Shown: piece after piece, positions 45,226 to 53,322 of the stretch
Layout: every line of letters starts with the position of its first letter
How positions within the stretch are numbered: the stretch's first letter is position 1
Assembly (NCBI RefSeq): GCF_001665605.1
Contig: NZ_LZSV01000026.1
Span: 62,001 to 126,000, forward strand
From: Mycobacterium sp. 852014-50255_SCH5639931
GTDB taxonomy: Bacteria > Actinomycetota > Actinomycetes > Mycobacteriales > Mycobacteriaceae
Direction: 5' to 3'
DNA length: 64,000 nucleotides
Translations under genes and position numbers: made by a program
The notes under the pieces: model-generated
What the model was told of the DNA's origin: nothing
The model's input: the letters and a program-made list of their open reading frames with translations, nothing else
The model's database searches: none

Positions 45226-45273
45226 GGGCTCGGGCTTCTCCCGCTGCAGCGAAGCGGCTTCGACGCGCTCTAC
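45226..45273 (+). pseudogene. Fragment duplicating the 5' end of the methyltransferase gene at 45882
   Basis: Positions 45226-45241 are identical to 45887-45902 (16 bases) and 45258-45273 are identical to 45920-45935 (16 bases). The stretch between them is diverged and one base shorter, so the fragment is frameshifted, and the start codon is missing. It is a direct repeat of the methyltransferase N-terminal coding region, and the cellulose-binding protein gene lies exactly between the two copies. Confidence 0.65.
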
Positions 45274-45298
45274 GGCGCGTCCTCAGTGCGCGGCACCG

Positions 45299-45727
45299 CT
45301 AGGTGCAGGGGTATTGCCCGTTGAGCAGACAATTCGACGGTGGCGAGAAGGAACCGCTCACCACGCCTCTCAGGCCCCCTGTGGCTGAGCCACCCGGTGC
45401 GATGCTGCGATTCCAGTTCGCGGGGGTGAGAACGTAGTGGGTGCCCGATTGGGTGACGGTGCTGTTCCACGTGTGCAAGACGGATTGTCCCGCCGGCATG
45501 TCGAAGTCGAGCCGCCAATCGGTTAGCGGCGCCATGCTCAAGTTGGTGACGGTGAAGTTGGCGATGAAACCCGTCTGCCACGCATGTTCCACCGACAACG
45601 TCGCCGAGGCCGCAGCCGCATGAGCTACCGGGGTGCCGGCGAGTCCGAGGATGGCAACCATCAATGCCGACACGGATACGTGAAGCGCTGTGCGCCAGCG
45701 CTTCACGTAAGTGTTCAGTTCGGCCAT
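45299..45727 (-). CDS. Secreted cellulose-binding-domain (CBM2) protein, Rv1987-like
   Basis: A 142-residue exported protein closely resembling Mtb Rv1987 (labelled possible chitinase, located in RD2). A signal peptide runs to about residue 37 (ending PVAHAAAA). The rest is one CBM2-type carbohydrate-binding module with conserved aromatic residues (HAWQTGF, DWRLDFDM, HTWNSTV, NWNRSIAPGG) and no catalytic domain. The two cysteines lie together near the C-terminus (NCLLNGQYPC). The ATG at 45727 matches the Rv1987 start; upstream frame to 45799 is not used. It is likely to bind cellulose or a related polysaccharide at the cell surface. Confidence 0.88.
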   Translation of the reverse strand: MAELNTYVKRWRTALHVSVSALMVAILGLAGTPVAHAAAASATLSVEHAWQTGFIANFTVTNLSMAPLTDWRLDFDMPAGQSVLHTWNSTVTQSGTHYVLTPANWNRSIAPGGSATGGLRGVVSGSFSPPSNCLLNGQYPCT

Positions 45728-45881
45728 GCAGTCAACACTAAAGCCAAGGAGGCGGTACCGGCCCTTGCATCGCGGGTACGCTGCAGTACCTTTGCGCAAC
45801 CGAAACCGTCATGAAATTTGGCCGCGATACGTGGCGATGTGTGAACACACGGCGACACCGTGCCGCGCTACCCTGGCGAAA

Positions 45882-46538
45882 ATGACGGGCTCGGGCTTCT
45901 CCAGATTGCAGCAAATGGACTTCGACGCGCTCTACCGCGGCGAGAGCCCCGGCGAAGGCATCCCGCCGATGGCCACACCCCCGTGGGACACCAAGGCGCC
46001 CAAGGACAACGTCATCGCGTGGCACGCCGGCGGCTGGGTCCACGGTGACGTCCTGGACATCGGCTGCGGGCTCGGCGACAACGCCATCTACCTCGCGCAG
46101 AACGGGTTCCGGGTCACCGGGCTGGACATCTCGCCCACCGCGCTGGTCACCGCCCAGCGCCGGGCCCATGACGCTGGGGTCGACGTGACGTTCGCGGTGG
46201 CTGACTCCACCAAGCTGGAGGGCTATACCGATGCGTTCGACACCGTTATCGACAGCGGGATGTTCCACTGCCTCGACGACGACGGCAAGCGCAACTACGC
46301 CGCCGCGGTGCACCGGGCGACCAGGCCCCGCGCCACGCTGCTGATCAGCTGCTTCTCCGACGCCAACGCCCCGGACGAGCGGTGGCCCCGACCCGCGGTC
46401 CCGGAGTCCACGCTGCGCGACGTCCTCGGCGGCGCAGGCTGGGACATCGCGTCGCTGGAGCCCGCCACGATGCGCCGCGAGGTCGAGGGCGCGCAGGTCG
46501 AAATGGCGTTCTGGTACGTCCGCGCGCAGCGGCGCTGA
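45882..46538 (+). CDS. SAM-dependent methyltransferase (Rv1377c-like)
   Basis: A 218-residue class I methyltransferase orthologous to Mtb Rv1377c, of the thiopurine/thiol methyltransferase-like group. Motif I is VLDIGCGLGDNAIYLA near residue 56 and the acidic motif II region is VTGLDISPTAL near 80. The ATG at 45882 follows a TACCCT hexamer by seven bases. The N-terminal coding sequence is partly duplicated at 45226-45273. It is divergent from the CBM2 gene. The substrate is unknown. Confidence 0.88.
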   Translation: MTGSGFSRLQQMDFDALYRGESPGEGIPPMATPPWDTKAPKDNVIAWHAGGWVHGDVLDIGCGLGDNAIYLAQNGFRVTGLDISPTALVTAQRRAHDAGVDVTFAVADSTKLEGYTDAFDTVIDSGMFHCLDDDGKRNYAAAVHRATRPRATLLISCFSDANAPDERWPRPAVPESTLRDVLGGAGWDIASLEPATMRREVEGAQVEMAFWYVRAQRR

Positions 46539-46594
46539 CCGAACCCTCCCGGCCAAGAGCCGGCCCGGGTGATGGCCCGTTGCGGGGCAGACAG

Positions 46595-46600
46595 TACGTT
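46595..46600 (+). promoter_or_regulatory. -10 hexamer TACGTT for the STAS gene
   Basis: TACGTT is followed by six bases and a GTG at 46607, or by three bases and the ATG at 46604. The leaderless rule favours GTG 46607 as the true start. Confidence 0.4.
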
Positions 46601-46603
46601 CGG

Positions 46604-46975
46604 ATGGTGAGGAGCGAGGAATTCTGGGTCAACCGCCGCGATGCCGGTGACGCGGTGGTGTTGCAGGTCAGTGGTGTGGTGGACATCATCACCGCGCCCT
46701 CGCTCGCCACGCATATCGACATTGCGCTGGCCGACACGCCCGCGGTGCTCGTCATCGACCTCACCGAGGTCGATTTCCTGTCCTCTGCCGGCATCACCGT
46801 GCTCGTCGAGGTGCATCGCCTGACCGAGAACAGCCCGACGTCATTGCGGGTGGCCGCCGACGGCTCGGCCACCAGCCGGCCGCTGCGCATCGTGGGCCTC
46901 GACGAGTTCATAGACCTCTACCCCACCGTGGATGAAGCCTTGGCCGCGGCTCCCCCGGGCCCGACGCTAACCTGA
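46604..46975 (+). CDS. STAS-domain anti-anti-sigma factor homologue
   Basis: A 123-residue single STAS-domain protein of the SpoIIAA type. Such proteins bind anti-sigma kinases and release a sigma factor; phosphorylation of a serine switches them off. The phospho-acceptor region is VDFLSSAGITVLVEVHRL near residues 60-77, with serine present. No anti-sigma kinase or sigma gene is adjacent. The annotated ATG is at 46604, with an alternative GTG at 46607 positioned for leaderless expression. The beta-lactamase-like gene starts five bases downstream, so the two are likely co-expressed. Confidence 0.83.
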   Translation: MVRSEEFWVNRRDAGDAVVLQVSGVVDIITAPSLATHIDIALADTPAVLVIDLTEVDFLSSAGITVLVEVHRLTENSPTSLRVAADGSATSRPLRIVGLDEFIDLYPTVDEALAAAPPGPTLT

Positions 46976-46980
46976 TTCGG

Positions 46981-48186
46981 GTGAATCTCGACGCCAATGC
47001 GGCCTCCATCCGCGAAGTGTGCGACACGGGACTGCTCGCCGGTGCGCTGACGCTGGTGTGGCGGCGCGGAGAAGTGCTGCAGGTCAACGAAATCGGTCAT
47101 CGCGATGTGGACGCGGGCCTGCCGATGCAGCGCGACACGCTGTTCCGGATCGCGTCGATGACCAAGCCGGTCACCGTCGCGGCGGTGATGAGCCTGGTCG
47201 ACGAGGGCAAGCTGACGCTGAAAGACCCGATCGTGCGCTGGACGCCCGAGCTGGCCGACGTACGGGTGCTCGACGGCCCGCACGGCCCCCTGGACCGGAC
47301 GCATCCGGCGCGGCGCGCCATCCTCATCGAGGATCTGCTCACCCACACCAGCGGCATGGCCTACGGATTCTCGGTGTCCGGGCCGATCGCCAAGGCCTAC
47401 GTGCGGCTGCCGTTCAACCAGGGCCCGGACGCCTGGCTGGCCGAGCTGGCCAAGCTGCCGCTGGTGCATCAGCCCGGCGACCGACTTACCTACAGCCACT
47501 CCATCGACCTGCTTGGCGTCATCGCGGCACGCGTCGAGGACAAGCCGTTCCACCAGGTTCTCGACGAACGCGTGCTGGGCCCGGTGGGCATGCCCGACAC
47601 CGGGTTCTTCGCGTCCCCCGAGGCACGCCGGCGCGCCGCGACCATGTACCGGCTCGACGGGCAGGGCCAACTGCACCACGACGTGATGGGGCCGCCGCAC
47701 ATCACGCCGCCGTCCTTCCCCAACGCCGGTGGCGGCCTGTGGTCGACCGCCGACGACTACCTGCGGTTCGTGCGGATGCTGCTCGGCGAAGGAACGATCG
47801 ACGGCGTGCGGGTGTTGTCACCCGAATCCGCCCGCCTGATGCGCACCGACCGGCTCACCGACGAACAGAAGCGGCACAACTTCCTCGGGGCGCCGTATTG
47901 GGTGGGCCGCGGCTTCGGCCTGAACCTGTCGGTGGTGACCGACCCCGCCAAGAGCGCGCCGTTGTTCGGGCCGGGCGGCCTCGGGACGTTCAGCTGGCCG
48001 GGTGCCTACGGGACGTGGTGGCAGGCCGATCCGAGCGCCGACCTGGTCTTGATCTATCTGGTGCAGAACCTGCCCGACATGTCCGCGGACGTGGCGGCGG
48101 CGGTAGCCGGTAACACCTCGCTGGCGAAGCTCCAATCGGCGCAGCCGAAATTCGTCCGCCGCACCTATCAAGCGCTCGGCCTCTAG
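46981..48186 (+). CDS. Beta-lactamase-family serine hydrolase
   Basis: A 401-residue member of the class C beta-lactamase/esterase family (PF00144 type). The nucleophile motif SxxK is SMTK near residue 60 (FRIASMTKPV) and the YxN-like motif is YSHS near residue 170. No signal peptide is visible, which favours a cytosolic esterase or transesterase over a true beta-lactamase. The start is GTG, five bases after the STAS gene, and a GNAT gene follows four bases after its stop. The substrate is unknown. Confidence 0.85.
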   Translation: MNLDANAASIREVCDTGLLAGALTLVWRRGEVLQVNEIGHRDVDAGLPMQRDTLFRIASMTKPVTVAAVMSLVDEGKLTLKDPIVRWTPELADVRVLDGPHGPLDRTHPARRAILIEDLLTHTSGMAYGFSVSGPIAKAYVRLPFNQGPDAWLAELAKLPLVHQPGDRLTYSHSIDLLGVIAARVEDKPFHQVLDERVLGPVGMPDTGFFASPEARRRAATMYRLDGQGQLHHDVMGPPHITPPSFPNAGGGLWSTADDYLRFVRMLLGEGTIDGVRVLSPESARLMRTDRLTDEQKRHNFLGAPYWVGRGFGLNLSVVTDPAKSAPLFGPGGLGTFSWPGAYGTWWQADPSADLVLIYLVQNLPDMSADVAAAVAGNTSLAKLQSAQPKFVRRTYQALGL

Positions 48187-48190
48187 CGCC

Positions 48191-48730
48191 GTGGCCGATT
48201 ACCCACCCGACCGCATCACCGGGCCCCGGCTGGTGTTGCGCCGGCCCGTGCTCGACGACGCCGGGGCACTGTTCCAGCGGGTCGCCCGCGACCCCGAGGT
48301 CACCAAGTACCTGATGTGGGCGCCGCATCCCGACGTGGCGGCGACGCGGCGGGTGATCACCGAGAAGCTCAACGCCACGGCCGACGAGCGGACCTGGGCG
48401 ATCGAGTTGCGGCACAGCGGTGAGGTCGTCGGGCTGGCCAGTTGCAGGCGTCCGGTGCCGCACTCGGTCGAAATCGGTTATTGCCTGGGTCGCCGGTGGT
48501 GGGGCAAGGGTTTGATGGCCGAGGTGATCGACATGCTGTTGACCGCGCTCGACAGCGACCGGGCGGTGTATCGGGTGTGGGCCACCTGCAATGTGGAGAA
48601 CGTGCGTTCGGCGCGGTTGCTGGAGCGGGCCGGTTTCGTGTTGGAGGGCCGGCTGGCCCGCCATGCCGTCTACCCCAACTTGGGGCCCGAGCCGCAAGAC
48701 AGCCTGCTCTACGCCAGGATTCTGCGCTGA
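48191..48730 (+). CDS. GNAT-family N-acetyltransferase (RimJ/RimL type)
   Basis: A 179-residue acetyltransferase. The N-terminal TGPRLVLRRPVLDDAGALFQ and the C-terminal NVENVRSARLLERAGFVLEG are hallmarks of the RimJ/RimL-like GNAT group that acetylates protein N-termini or small amines; the acetyl-CoA loop is GRRWWGKGLMAEV near residue 103. It follows the serine hydrolase gene by four bases and starts with GTG. The substrate cannot be told from sequence. Confidence 0.88.
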   Translation: MADYPPDRITGPRLVLRRPVLDDAGALFQRVARDPEVTKYLMWAPHPDVAATRRVITEKLNATADERTWAIELRHSGEVVGLASCRRPVPHSVEIGYCLGRRWWGKGLMAEVIDMLLTALDSDRAVYRVWATCNVENVRSARLLERAGFVLEGRLARHAVYPNLGPEPQDSLLYARILR

Positions 48731-48733
48731 GTC

Positions 48734-48788
48734 CAGTGTGCGTCCAGGGCGGGAGTCACCGGCGTGTCGCCGCCGTGAACGCACACTG
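48734..48788. repeat. Long nested palindrome (REP-like element)
   Basis: CAGTGTGCGT (48734-48743) and ACGCACACTG (48779-48788) form a perfect 10-bp outer stem. Inside, TCAC and GTGA, then GGCG and CGCC around TGT, add an imperfect inner stem. A third partial copy (GCGCACACT) follows at 48800-48808. It lies in the 127-base gap between convergent genes. It could terminate both transcripts, or be one copy of a dispersed palindromic repeat. Confidence 0.55.
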
Positions 48789-48857
48789 AAAGCCGTCAGC
48801 GCACACTCGATCGCCGGCTACCCGGCTTCGCCCAGCGCCCGGCTTCGTCGAGCGCGA

Positions 48858-50132
48858 TCACTTAGCGGCAGTCACCTCCCGATTCAGCGTAAATCGTGAT
48901 GGCGCAGCACTTTTCGGGTTCTCCGGTCCCGACGGTCGCAGCCGGGCGGGCACCAGCGGGACGGCCGCCAACGGGAACAGCGCGCAAAGCGCCCAGGCGG
49001 GCGGGTATTCGGCGGCGACGATCAGCGCGCCGAAGAGTGGCGGGCCGGCGGCGGCCATCAGCCGCTGAGTGGTGTTCTGCACGCCCAGGGCGCGCCCGCT
49101 CCAGAACGGGCCGGCGAACTCGGTGATGGCGGTGGCCTCGAGCCCATTGTCGAGCATCGCGATCACCGCGATGGCGACCATGAGCAACACGTCGTAGCCC
49201 GACCCGGTGCCGTCGGTGAGGGCAAGCAGGAACAGCGCCAGCGCGGCGGCGATGGCGATGGCGCGGACCGGCCGCATCCGCGAGCCGACGCGATCCGACC
49301 AGCGCCCGACCGCGATTCGGCCCACCGCGCCCAGCAGCTGGCACAGGGTGACCAGACCGCCGGCCGCCGCGACCGACCAGCCATGGCGATTCATCAGCCA
49401 CACGAGCATGAACGTCACGGTCAGCGTTTGCGGCATCATCAGCAGGGCGCCCACCGCGTGAATCCGCCACAGCACGAACGACCCGCGATATGGACTCGCC
49501 AGTTCCGTGTCGGTGGCTGCCTGGCGTGATTTCCGCGGCGGATCGACGATCCCCAGCGCGCTGGCCGCTGCCGCCACCGTGCACATGAGCGCGAGGAACA
49601 TCAGCCCCGACCGGGGGCCGCGCTCGGCCAGCTCCGGAATCACCAACGCGCCCAACGCGATGCCCAACGGCTGCGCGGCCTGGCGGACGCCCATCGCCAG
49701 GCCCCGTTGGTGCACCGGGAACCACGCGGACACCAGACGCCCACCGGCGGTGTTACAGCTGGCCGCGGCCATCCCACCGAGAAAGAGGAAGACACCGATG
49801 GCCACCATCGAATGGGCAGACGCCGCGGCGTAGGCCGCTGCCGCCGTGAGCGCCGAGCCTGCCGTCAGCACCAGCCGCTCGCCGACGCGGTCCAGCACCC
49901 AGCCCCAGAGCACAAGCGTCACCACCATCCCCCAGCTCGGCATGGACGACACCAGGCCGGCTTCGGTAAGCGGGATGCCGCGGCGGGCCTGCAGCGACGG
50001 GATCAGGAACGCAACGCCATTGATGAACAGGAACGACGTTGCCGTCACCCCCAAGGAGACGATCATGACCGACCAGCGCGCACCCGCGCCCAGTCGGCTA
50101 GCGCTACCGGCCCCGGAAAGCATGCAATCCAT
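48858..50132 (-). CDS. MFS transporter
   Basis: A 424-residue major facilitator superfamily protein with about 12 hydrophobic helices. Motif A-like segment is LWGWVLDRVGERLVL near residue 78, and a second copy is VGRWSDRVGSRM in the C-terminal half, as expected for the two-fold repeat. The substrate is unknown; overall it resembles monocarboxylate/oxalate-formate-type carriers more than drug pumps. The ATG at 50132 is the first reasonable start; another ATG lies three codons later. It is convergent with the GNAT gene and divergent from the signalling locus at 50412. Confidence 0.85.
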   Translation of the reverse strand: MDCMLSGAGSASRLGAGARWSVMIVSLGVTATSFLFINGVAFLIPSLQARRGIPLTEAGLVSSMPSWGMVVTLVLWGWVLDRVGERLVLTAGSALTAAAAYAAASAHSMVAIGVFLFLGGMAAASCNTAGGRLVSAWFPVHQRGLAMGVRQAAQPLGIALGALVIPELAERGPRSGLMFLALMCTVAAAASALGIVDPPRKSRQAATDTELASPYRGSFVLWRIHAVGALLMMPQTLTVTFMLVWLMNRHGWSVAAAGGLVTLCQLLGAVGRIAVGRWSDRVGSRMRPVRAIAIAAALALFLLALTDGTGSGYDVLLMVAIAVIAMLDNGLEATAITEFAGPFWSGRALGVQNTTQRLMAAAGPPLFGALIVAAEYPPAWALCALFPLAAVPLVPARLRPSGPENPKSAAPSRFTLNREVTAAK

Positions 50133-50345
50133 CGTGGCACGACGTTCACCCGGCGCCTGGCGCCAAGATCGCTGTAACTTATTGAACGCTAAGGTAATTG
50201 ACACAAAAAGCTCAGCGTCCACGCACCGGCCCCCGTGGCCCGAAGTGCGGAACTGCATTGTGCGCCTGGCCTTTTGGGATCCCGGTGGGACGGCCATTCG
50301 ACACGGCGATTCACAGTGTGGACACAGCGGTTTCTTATCCGGGCC

Positions 50346-50373
50346 CTCAGCGTCTTCTCAGCGCGACTACCCT
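50346..50373 (+). promoter_or_regulatory. Direct repeat of the response-regulator type before a -10
   Basis: CTCAGCG at 50346-50352 and CTTCTCAGCG at 50354-50363 put two CTCAGCG units 11 bp apart. The -10-like TACCCT follows at 50368-50373, so the repeat covers the -35 region, where OmpR-type activators bind. The same repeat occurs at 53278-53298. Confidence 0.55.
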
Positions 50374-50411
50374 AGGAATGCATCAACGACGACACCGGAA
50401 GATGACTGTGG

Positions 50412-51188
50412 ATGAGTGACGTTTCGCGGCAAGCGTTGACCAAGGTGCCGGCGGTCACCCTGGGCTTCTGGATCATCAAGATCTTGGCGACCACGTTGGG
50501 CGAGACGGGCGGCGACACCGTCACGATGACGCTGAACTGGGGCTACGCGGCCGGGGTCGCCCTTTTCGGCGTCGCGCTGGTGGTGCTGGTTGCCGCTCAG
50601 ATCGTCGCCAAACGCTTCCACGCGAGCCTGTACTGGACGACGATCGTGGCGTCGACGACGTTCGGCACGACGCTGGCCGACTTCGCCGACCGATCGCTCG
50701 GCATCGGTTACACCGGCGGGTCGCTCCTGCTCCTGGGTTGCCTCCTGGCCACCTTGGGCCTGTGGTGGTGGTCGGAGGGCACCGTGTCGGTTACCACCGT
50801 CTCGACGCCGAAAGTCGAGGCCTTCTATTGGGCAACCATCACGTTCTCGCAGACCCTGGGCACCGCGCTGGGCGACTGGCTCGCCGACACTCGCGGATTC
50901 GGTTACGAGCGTGGGGCGTTGGTGTTCGCCGCCGGCCTTGCCGTCGTCATCGCGCTCTACTACTGGACCGCCGTATCGCGGGTCGCGTTGTTCTGGGTTG
51001 CGTTCATCCTGACCCGCCCATTGGGCGCGACGATCGGCGACTTCATCGACAAGCCGGTCGCCGACGGCGGCCTCAACCTGAGCCGCCCGCTGGCCTCGGC
51101 CGTGATCGCGGCGATCATCGTGGCGTTGATCGCCGTCCTGCCGCAGCGTCCGGGACACCACCCCGGCGCGGCCCACGAAGAGGCGTGA
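50412..51188 (+). CDS. COG4705-like membrane protein with four internal repeats
   Basis: A 258-residue protein with eight hydrophobic segments. It resembles the uncharacterised membrane-anchored family COG4705, which is often found beside two-component genes. Four repeats are visible, each with a Leu/Phe-Gly-x-x-x-x-Asp core: TTLGETGGD near residue 28, TTFGTTLAD near 83, QTLGTALGD near 147 and RPLGATIGD near 204; the middle ones continue to IGYTGG and FGYERG. The pattern suggests two inverted or duplicated halves, as in a channel or transporter. The response regulator starts five bases downstream. The promoter carries a TCTCAGCG direct repeat. Confidence 0.82.
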   Translation: MSDVSRQALTKVPAVTLGFWIIKILATTLGETGGDTVTMTLNWGYAAGVALFGVALVVLVAAQIVAKRFHASLYWTTIVASTTFGTTLADFADRSLGIGYTGGSLLLLGCLLATLGLWWWSEGTVSVTTVSTPKVEAFYWATITFSQTLGTALGDWLADTRGFGYERGALVFAAGLAVVIALYYWTAVSRVALFWVAFILTRPLGATIGDFIDKPVADGGLNLSRPLASAVIAAIIVALIAVLPQRPGHHPGAAHEEA

Positions 51189-51192
51189 TGGC

Positions 51193-51861
51193 ATGAGAGT
51201 CCTTCTCGTCGAGGACGAGGCGCGGCTGTCGGCCACTCTCGCTCGGGGGCTCAAGGCGGAGGGATTCGTCGTCGTGGCCGTCGGCACGGGCGTCGACGGC
51301 CTACGGGAGGCGGTTGACACCGGCTTCGACGTGGTGATCCTCGACATCATGCTGCCCGGCCACAGCGGATACGAGGTGCTGCGCCGGATGCGGGCGCAAA
51401 ACGTCTGGACGCCGGTCCTGATGCTGACGGCCAAGGACGGTGAGTACGACGAAACGGACGCTTTCGACCTGGGAGCCGACGACTACCTGACCAAACCGTT
51501 CTCGTTTCGGGTGCTGGTGGCGCGGCTGCGGGCCCTGATGCGCCGCGGCGTGCCGGAGCGGCCCGCGGTGCTGGCCGCGGGATCGCTGCGCCTGGACCCA
51601 GCGCGGCACACCGTCCACCGTGACTCCGCCCCGATCACGTTGACCCCCAGGGAATTCGGGGTGCTCGAATTCCTCATGCGCAACAAGGACATGGTCGTGA
51701 CCAAGGCCGAGATACTTCGCAACGTGTGGGATGCGCACTACAGCGGGCCCGACAACGTGGTGGAGGTTTACGTGGGATATCTGCGTCGCAAGATCGATAT
51801 TCCCTTCGGCACCAACACCATCGAAACGATTCGGGGCGTCGGCTACCGGCTGCTGTGCTGA
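51193..51861 (+). CDS. OmpR/PhoB-family response regulator
   Basis: A 222-residue regulator. The receiver domain (1-120) has the acidic pair at VEDEA (7-9), the phospho-acceptor Asp51 in VVILDIMLPG and the conserved lysine in DDYLTKPFSF near residue 100. The C-terminal winged helix (about 128-222) ends IETIRGVGYRL. It is co-transcribed with the membrane protein gene and convergent with the sensor kinase, their ends overlapping by 19 bases. The probable target is the TCTCAGCG direct repeat in front of its own operon and of the secreted protein gene. Confidence 0.94.
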   Translation: MRVLLVEDEARLSATLARGLKAEGFVVVAVGTGVDGLREAVDTGFDVVILDIMLPGHSGYEVLRRMRAQNVWTPVLMLTAKDGEYDETDAFDLGADDYLTKPFSFRVLVARLRALMRRGVPERPAVLAAGSLRLDPARHTVHRDSAPITLTPREFGVLEFLMRNKDMVVTKAEILRNVWDAHYSGPDNVVEVYVGYLRRKIDIPFGTNTIETIRGVGYRLLC

Positions 51862-53276
51862 GGGTCGTGTAGCGGCAGGGACACCACCATCCGGGTTCCG
51901 CCGCCCGCCCGGTCCTCGATGGCGACCGAGCCGCCGTGAGCGGCGACCACCTCGGCGACGATCGCGAGGCCCAGGCCGGCTCCCCCGCCGCTGCGGGCAC
52001 GGTCGGAATCCAGACGCACGAAGCGCTCGAACACCCGGGTCCGGTCGGCCGGGGAGATCCCCGGGCCGTCATCGCTGACGGTAACGGTGGCCGTCCCGTT
52101 GCCGCTGCCGACTTCCACGGCGACACGCGAAGTGGCATGGCGGACAGCGTTTTCCACCAGGTTGCGGATCATTCGCGAGATGGCCATCGGGTCGCCGGTG
52201 CAGCGCACCGGGCCGATGTCGGTGTCGATTGCGCAGCGCGCCTCCCGTCGCACGCGGGCGACCTCGACGTCGGCGACCTCATCGAGGGCGAGTACTTCCT
52301 TGCGCCGCACCAGGCTCTGCTCGTCGGCGCGGGCCAGCAGCAGCAGGTCTTCGATCAGCGCGTGCATGCGTTGCGCCTCGGGAAGCAGGGTGTTGACCGC
52401 CAACTCGGCGTCGAGCAGGTCTGGGTGGGCCTCGGCGACTTCCAGCCCGGAGATGATGGTGGCCAGCGGGCTGCGCAGTTCATGCGACGCGTCGCCGATA
52501 AAGCGCTGTTGCGCACGGTGGCCGGCTTCGATACGGGACAGCATCCGGTTCATGGTCACCGCCAGAGCGGCGATCTCGTCGCGGCCGTTGGGCACCGGCA
52601 CCCGCTCGGCCAGGTCGGAGGTCGAGATCTCGGCCACCCGCGCGCGGATCGCGTCCACCGATCGCAGCGACCGGCGAACCAGCACGAACGTCGCGACCGC
52701 CGCCCCCGCGATGACGATGGGCGCACCGGCCGCCAGGAGCAGGGCGACGGTCCGCGCGGTCTCCTCGACCGCCTCGCTCCCCCCGCCAACGAGCACCGTG
52801 TAATCGCCGGACGGGGTTGCGACCCGCCGACCGCTGACGCGCATGTCGTCACCCGCCACCGCGTCGTCAGACAGGCCGCGACGCAGCGCGAAGTCGAACT
52901 CGCTCACGGGAACGAGCGGCGTGGCGGGTGCGGAACGCGACCGCTTGACCACCCTGCCGTCGGGGGCGATCACTTGCACGGCGACCACCCTGGGGTCGGT
53001 GGTCAACAGGGCGTTGTCGAGGCCGGCCGGCAGCTCGGCCTGCAGCGCGTTCGCCAGGTCGCGAACTCTTTCGGCGGCGGCATAATCGACGCCCACCAGT
53101 AGCGACCGGTACAGGATCGCGTCCAGTCCCGCGCCGGCGAGGGCAAGGGCACAGAGCACGACGACAGCCGACACAGCGGCCGAGCGAGCGGCGATGCCCC
53201 CGTGCGGGAGGCGAGGCGACAGCACCCCTCCGATTCTGCAGGGCCGCGCACCGTTGGGAAACACCGAGGTCAGCAC
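51843..53276 (-). CDS. Sensor histidine kinase
   Basis: A 477-residue membrane kinase. Two helices (about residues 31-52 and 178-200) enclose an extracytoplasmic sensor domain of about 125 residues. A HAMP domain (200-252) leads to the H-box FIGDASHELRSPLATI with His265, and the ATPase domain has N box IRNLVENAVRHA, G1 VSDDGPGIS and G2 GGGAGLGLAIV. It is the partner of the convergent regulator at 51193. The start is uncertain: GTG 53276 abuts the direct repeat at 53278, while GTG 53225 just before the basic N-terminus is also reasonable. Confidence 0.9.
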   Translation of the reverse strand: MLTSVFPNGARPCRIGGVLSPRLPHGGIAARSAAVSAVVVLCALALAGAGLDAILYRSLLVGVDYAAAERVRDLANALQAELPAGLDNALLTTDPRVVAVQVIAPDGRVVKRSRSAPATPLVPVSEFDFALRRGLSDDAVAGDDMRVSGRRVATPSGDYTVLVGGGSEAVEETARTVALLLAAGAPIVIAGAAVATFVLVRRSLRSVDAIRARVAEISTSDLAERVPVPNGRDEIAALAVTMNRMLSRIEAGHRAQQRFIGDASHELRSPLATIISGLEVAEAHPDLLDAELAVNTLLPEAQRMHALIEDLLLLARADEQSLVRRKEVLALDEVADVEVARVRREARCAIDTDIGPVRCTGDPMAISRMIRNLVENAVRHATSRVAVEVGSGNGTATVTVSDDGPGISPADRTRVFERFVRLDSDRARSGGGAGLGLAIVAEVVAAHGGSVAIEDRAGGGTRMVVSLPLHDPQHSSR

Positions 53277-53277
53277 T

Positions 53278-53313
53278 CTTCTCAGCGGCTTCTCAGCGAT
53301 CGGCTCCTACGCT
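53278..53313 (+). promoter_or_regulatory. Perfect direct repeat plus -10 for the secreted protein gene
   Basis: CTTCTCAGCG occurs at 53278-53287 and again at 53289-53298, an 11-bp period. The -10 hexamer TACGCT follows at 53308-53313, predicting a start near 53320, about three bases before the ATG. The site lies between the divergent sensor kinase and the secreted protein gene, so one operator may serve both. Confidence 0.6.
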
Positions 53314-53322
53314 GACACCGTC

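Noticed and set aside
46981..48186. Antibiotic-resistance beta-lactamase
   Set aside because: The SxxK motif fits the class C/esterase fold, but there is no signal peptide and the overall family is mostly esterases, so a resistance role is not supported.
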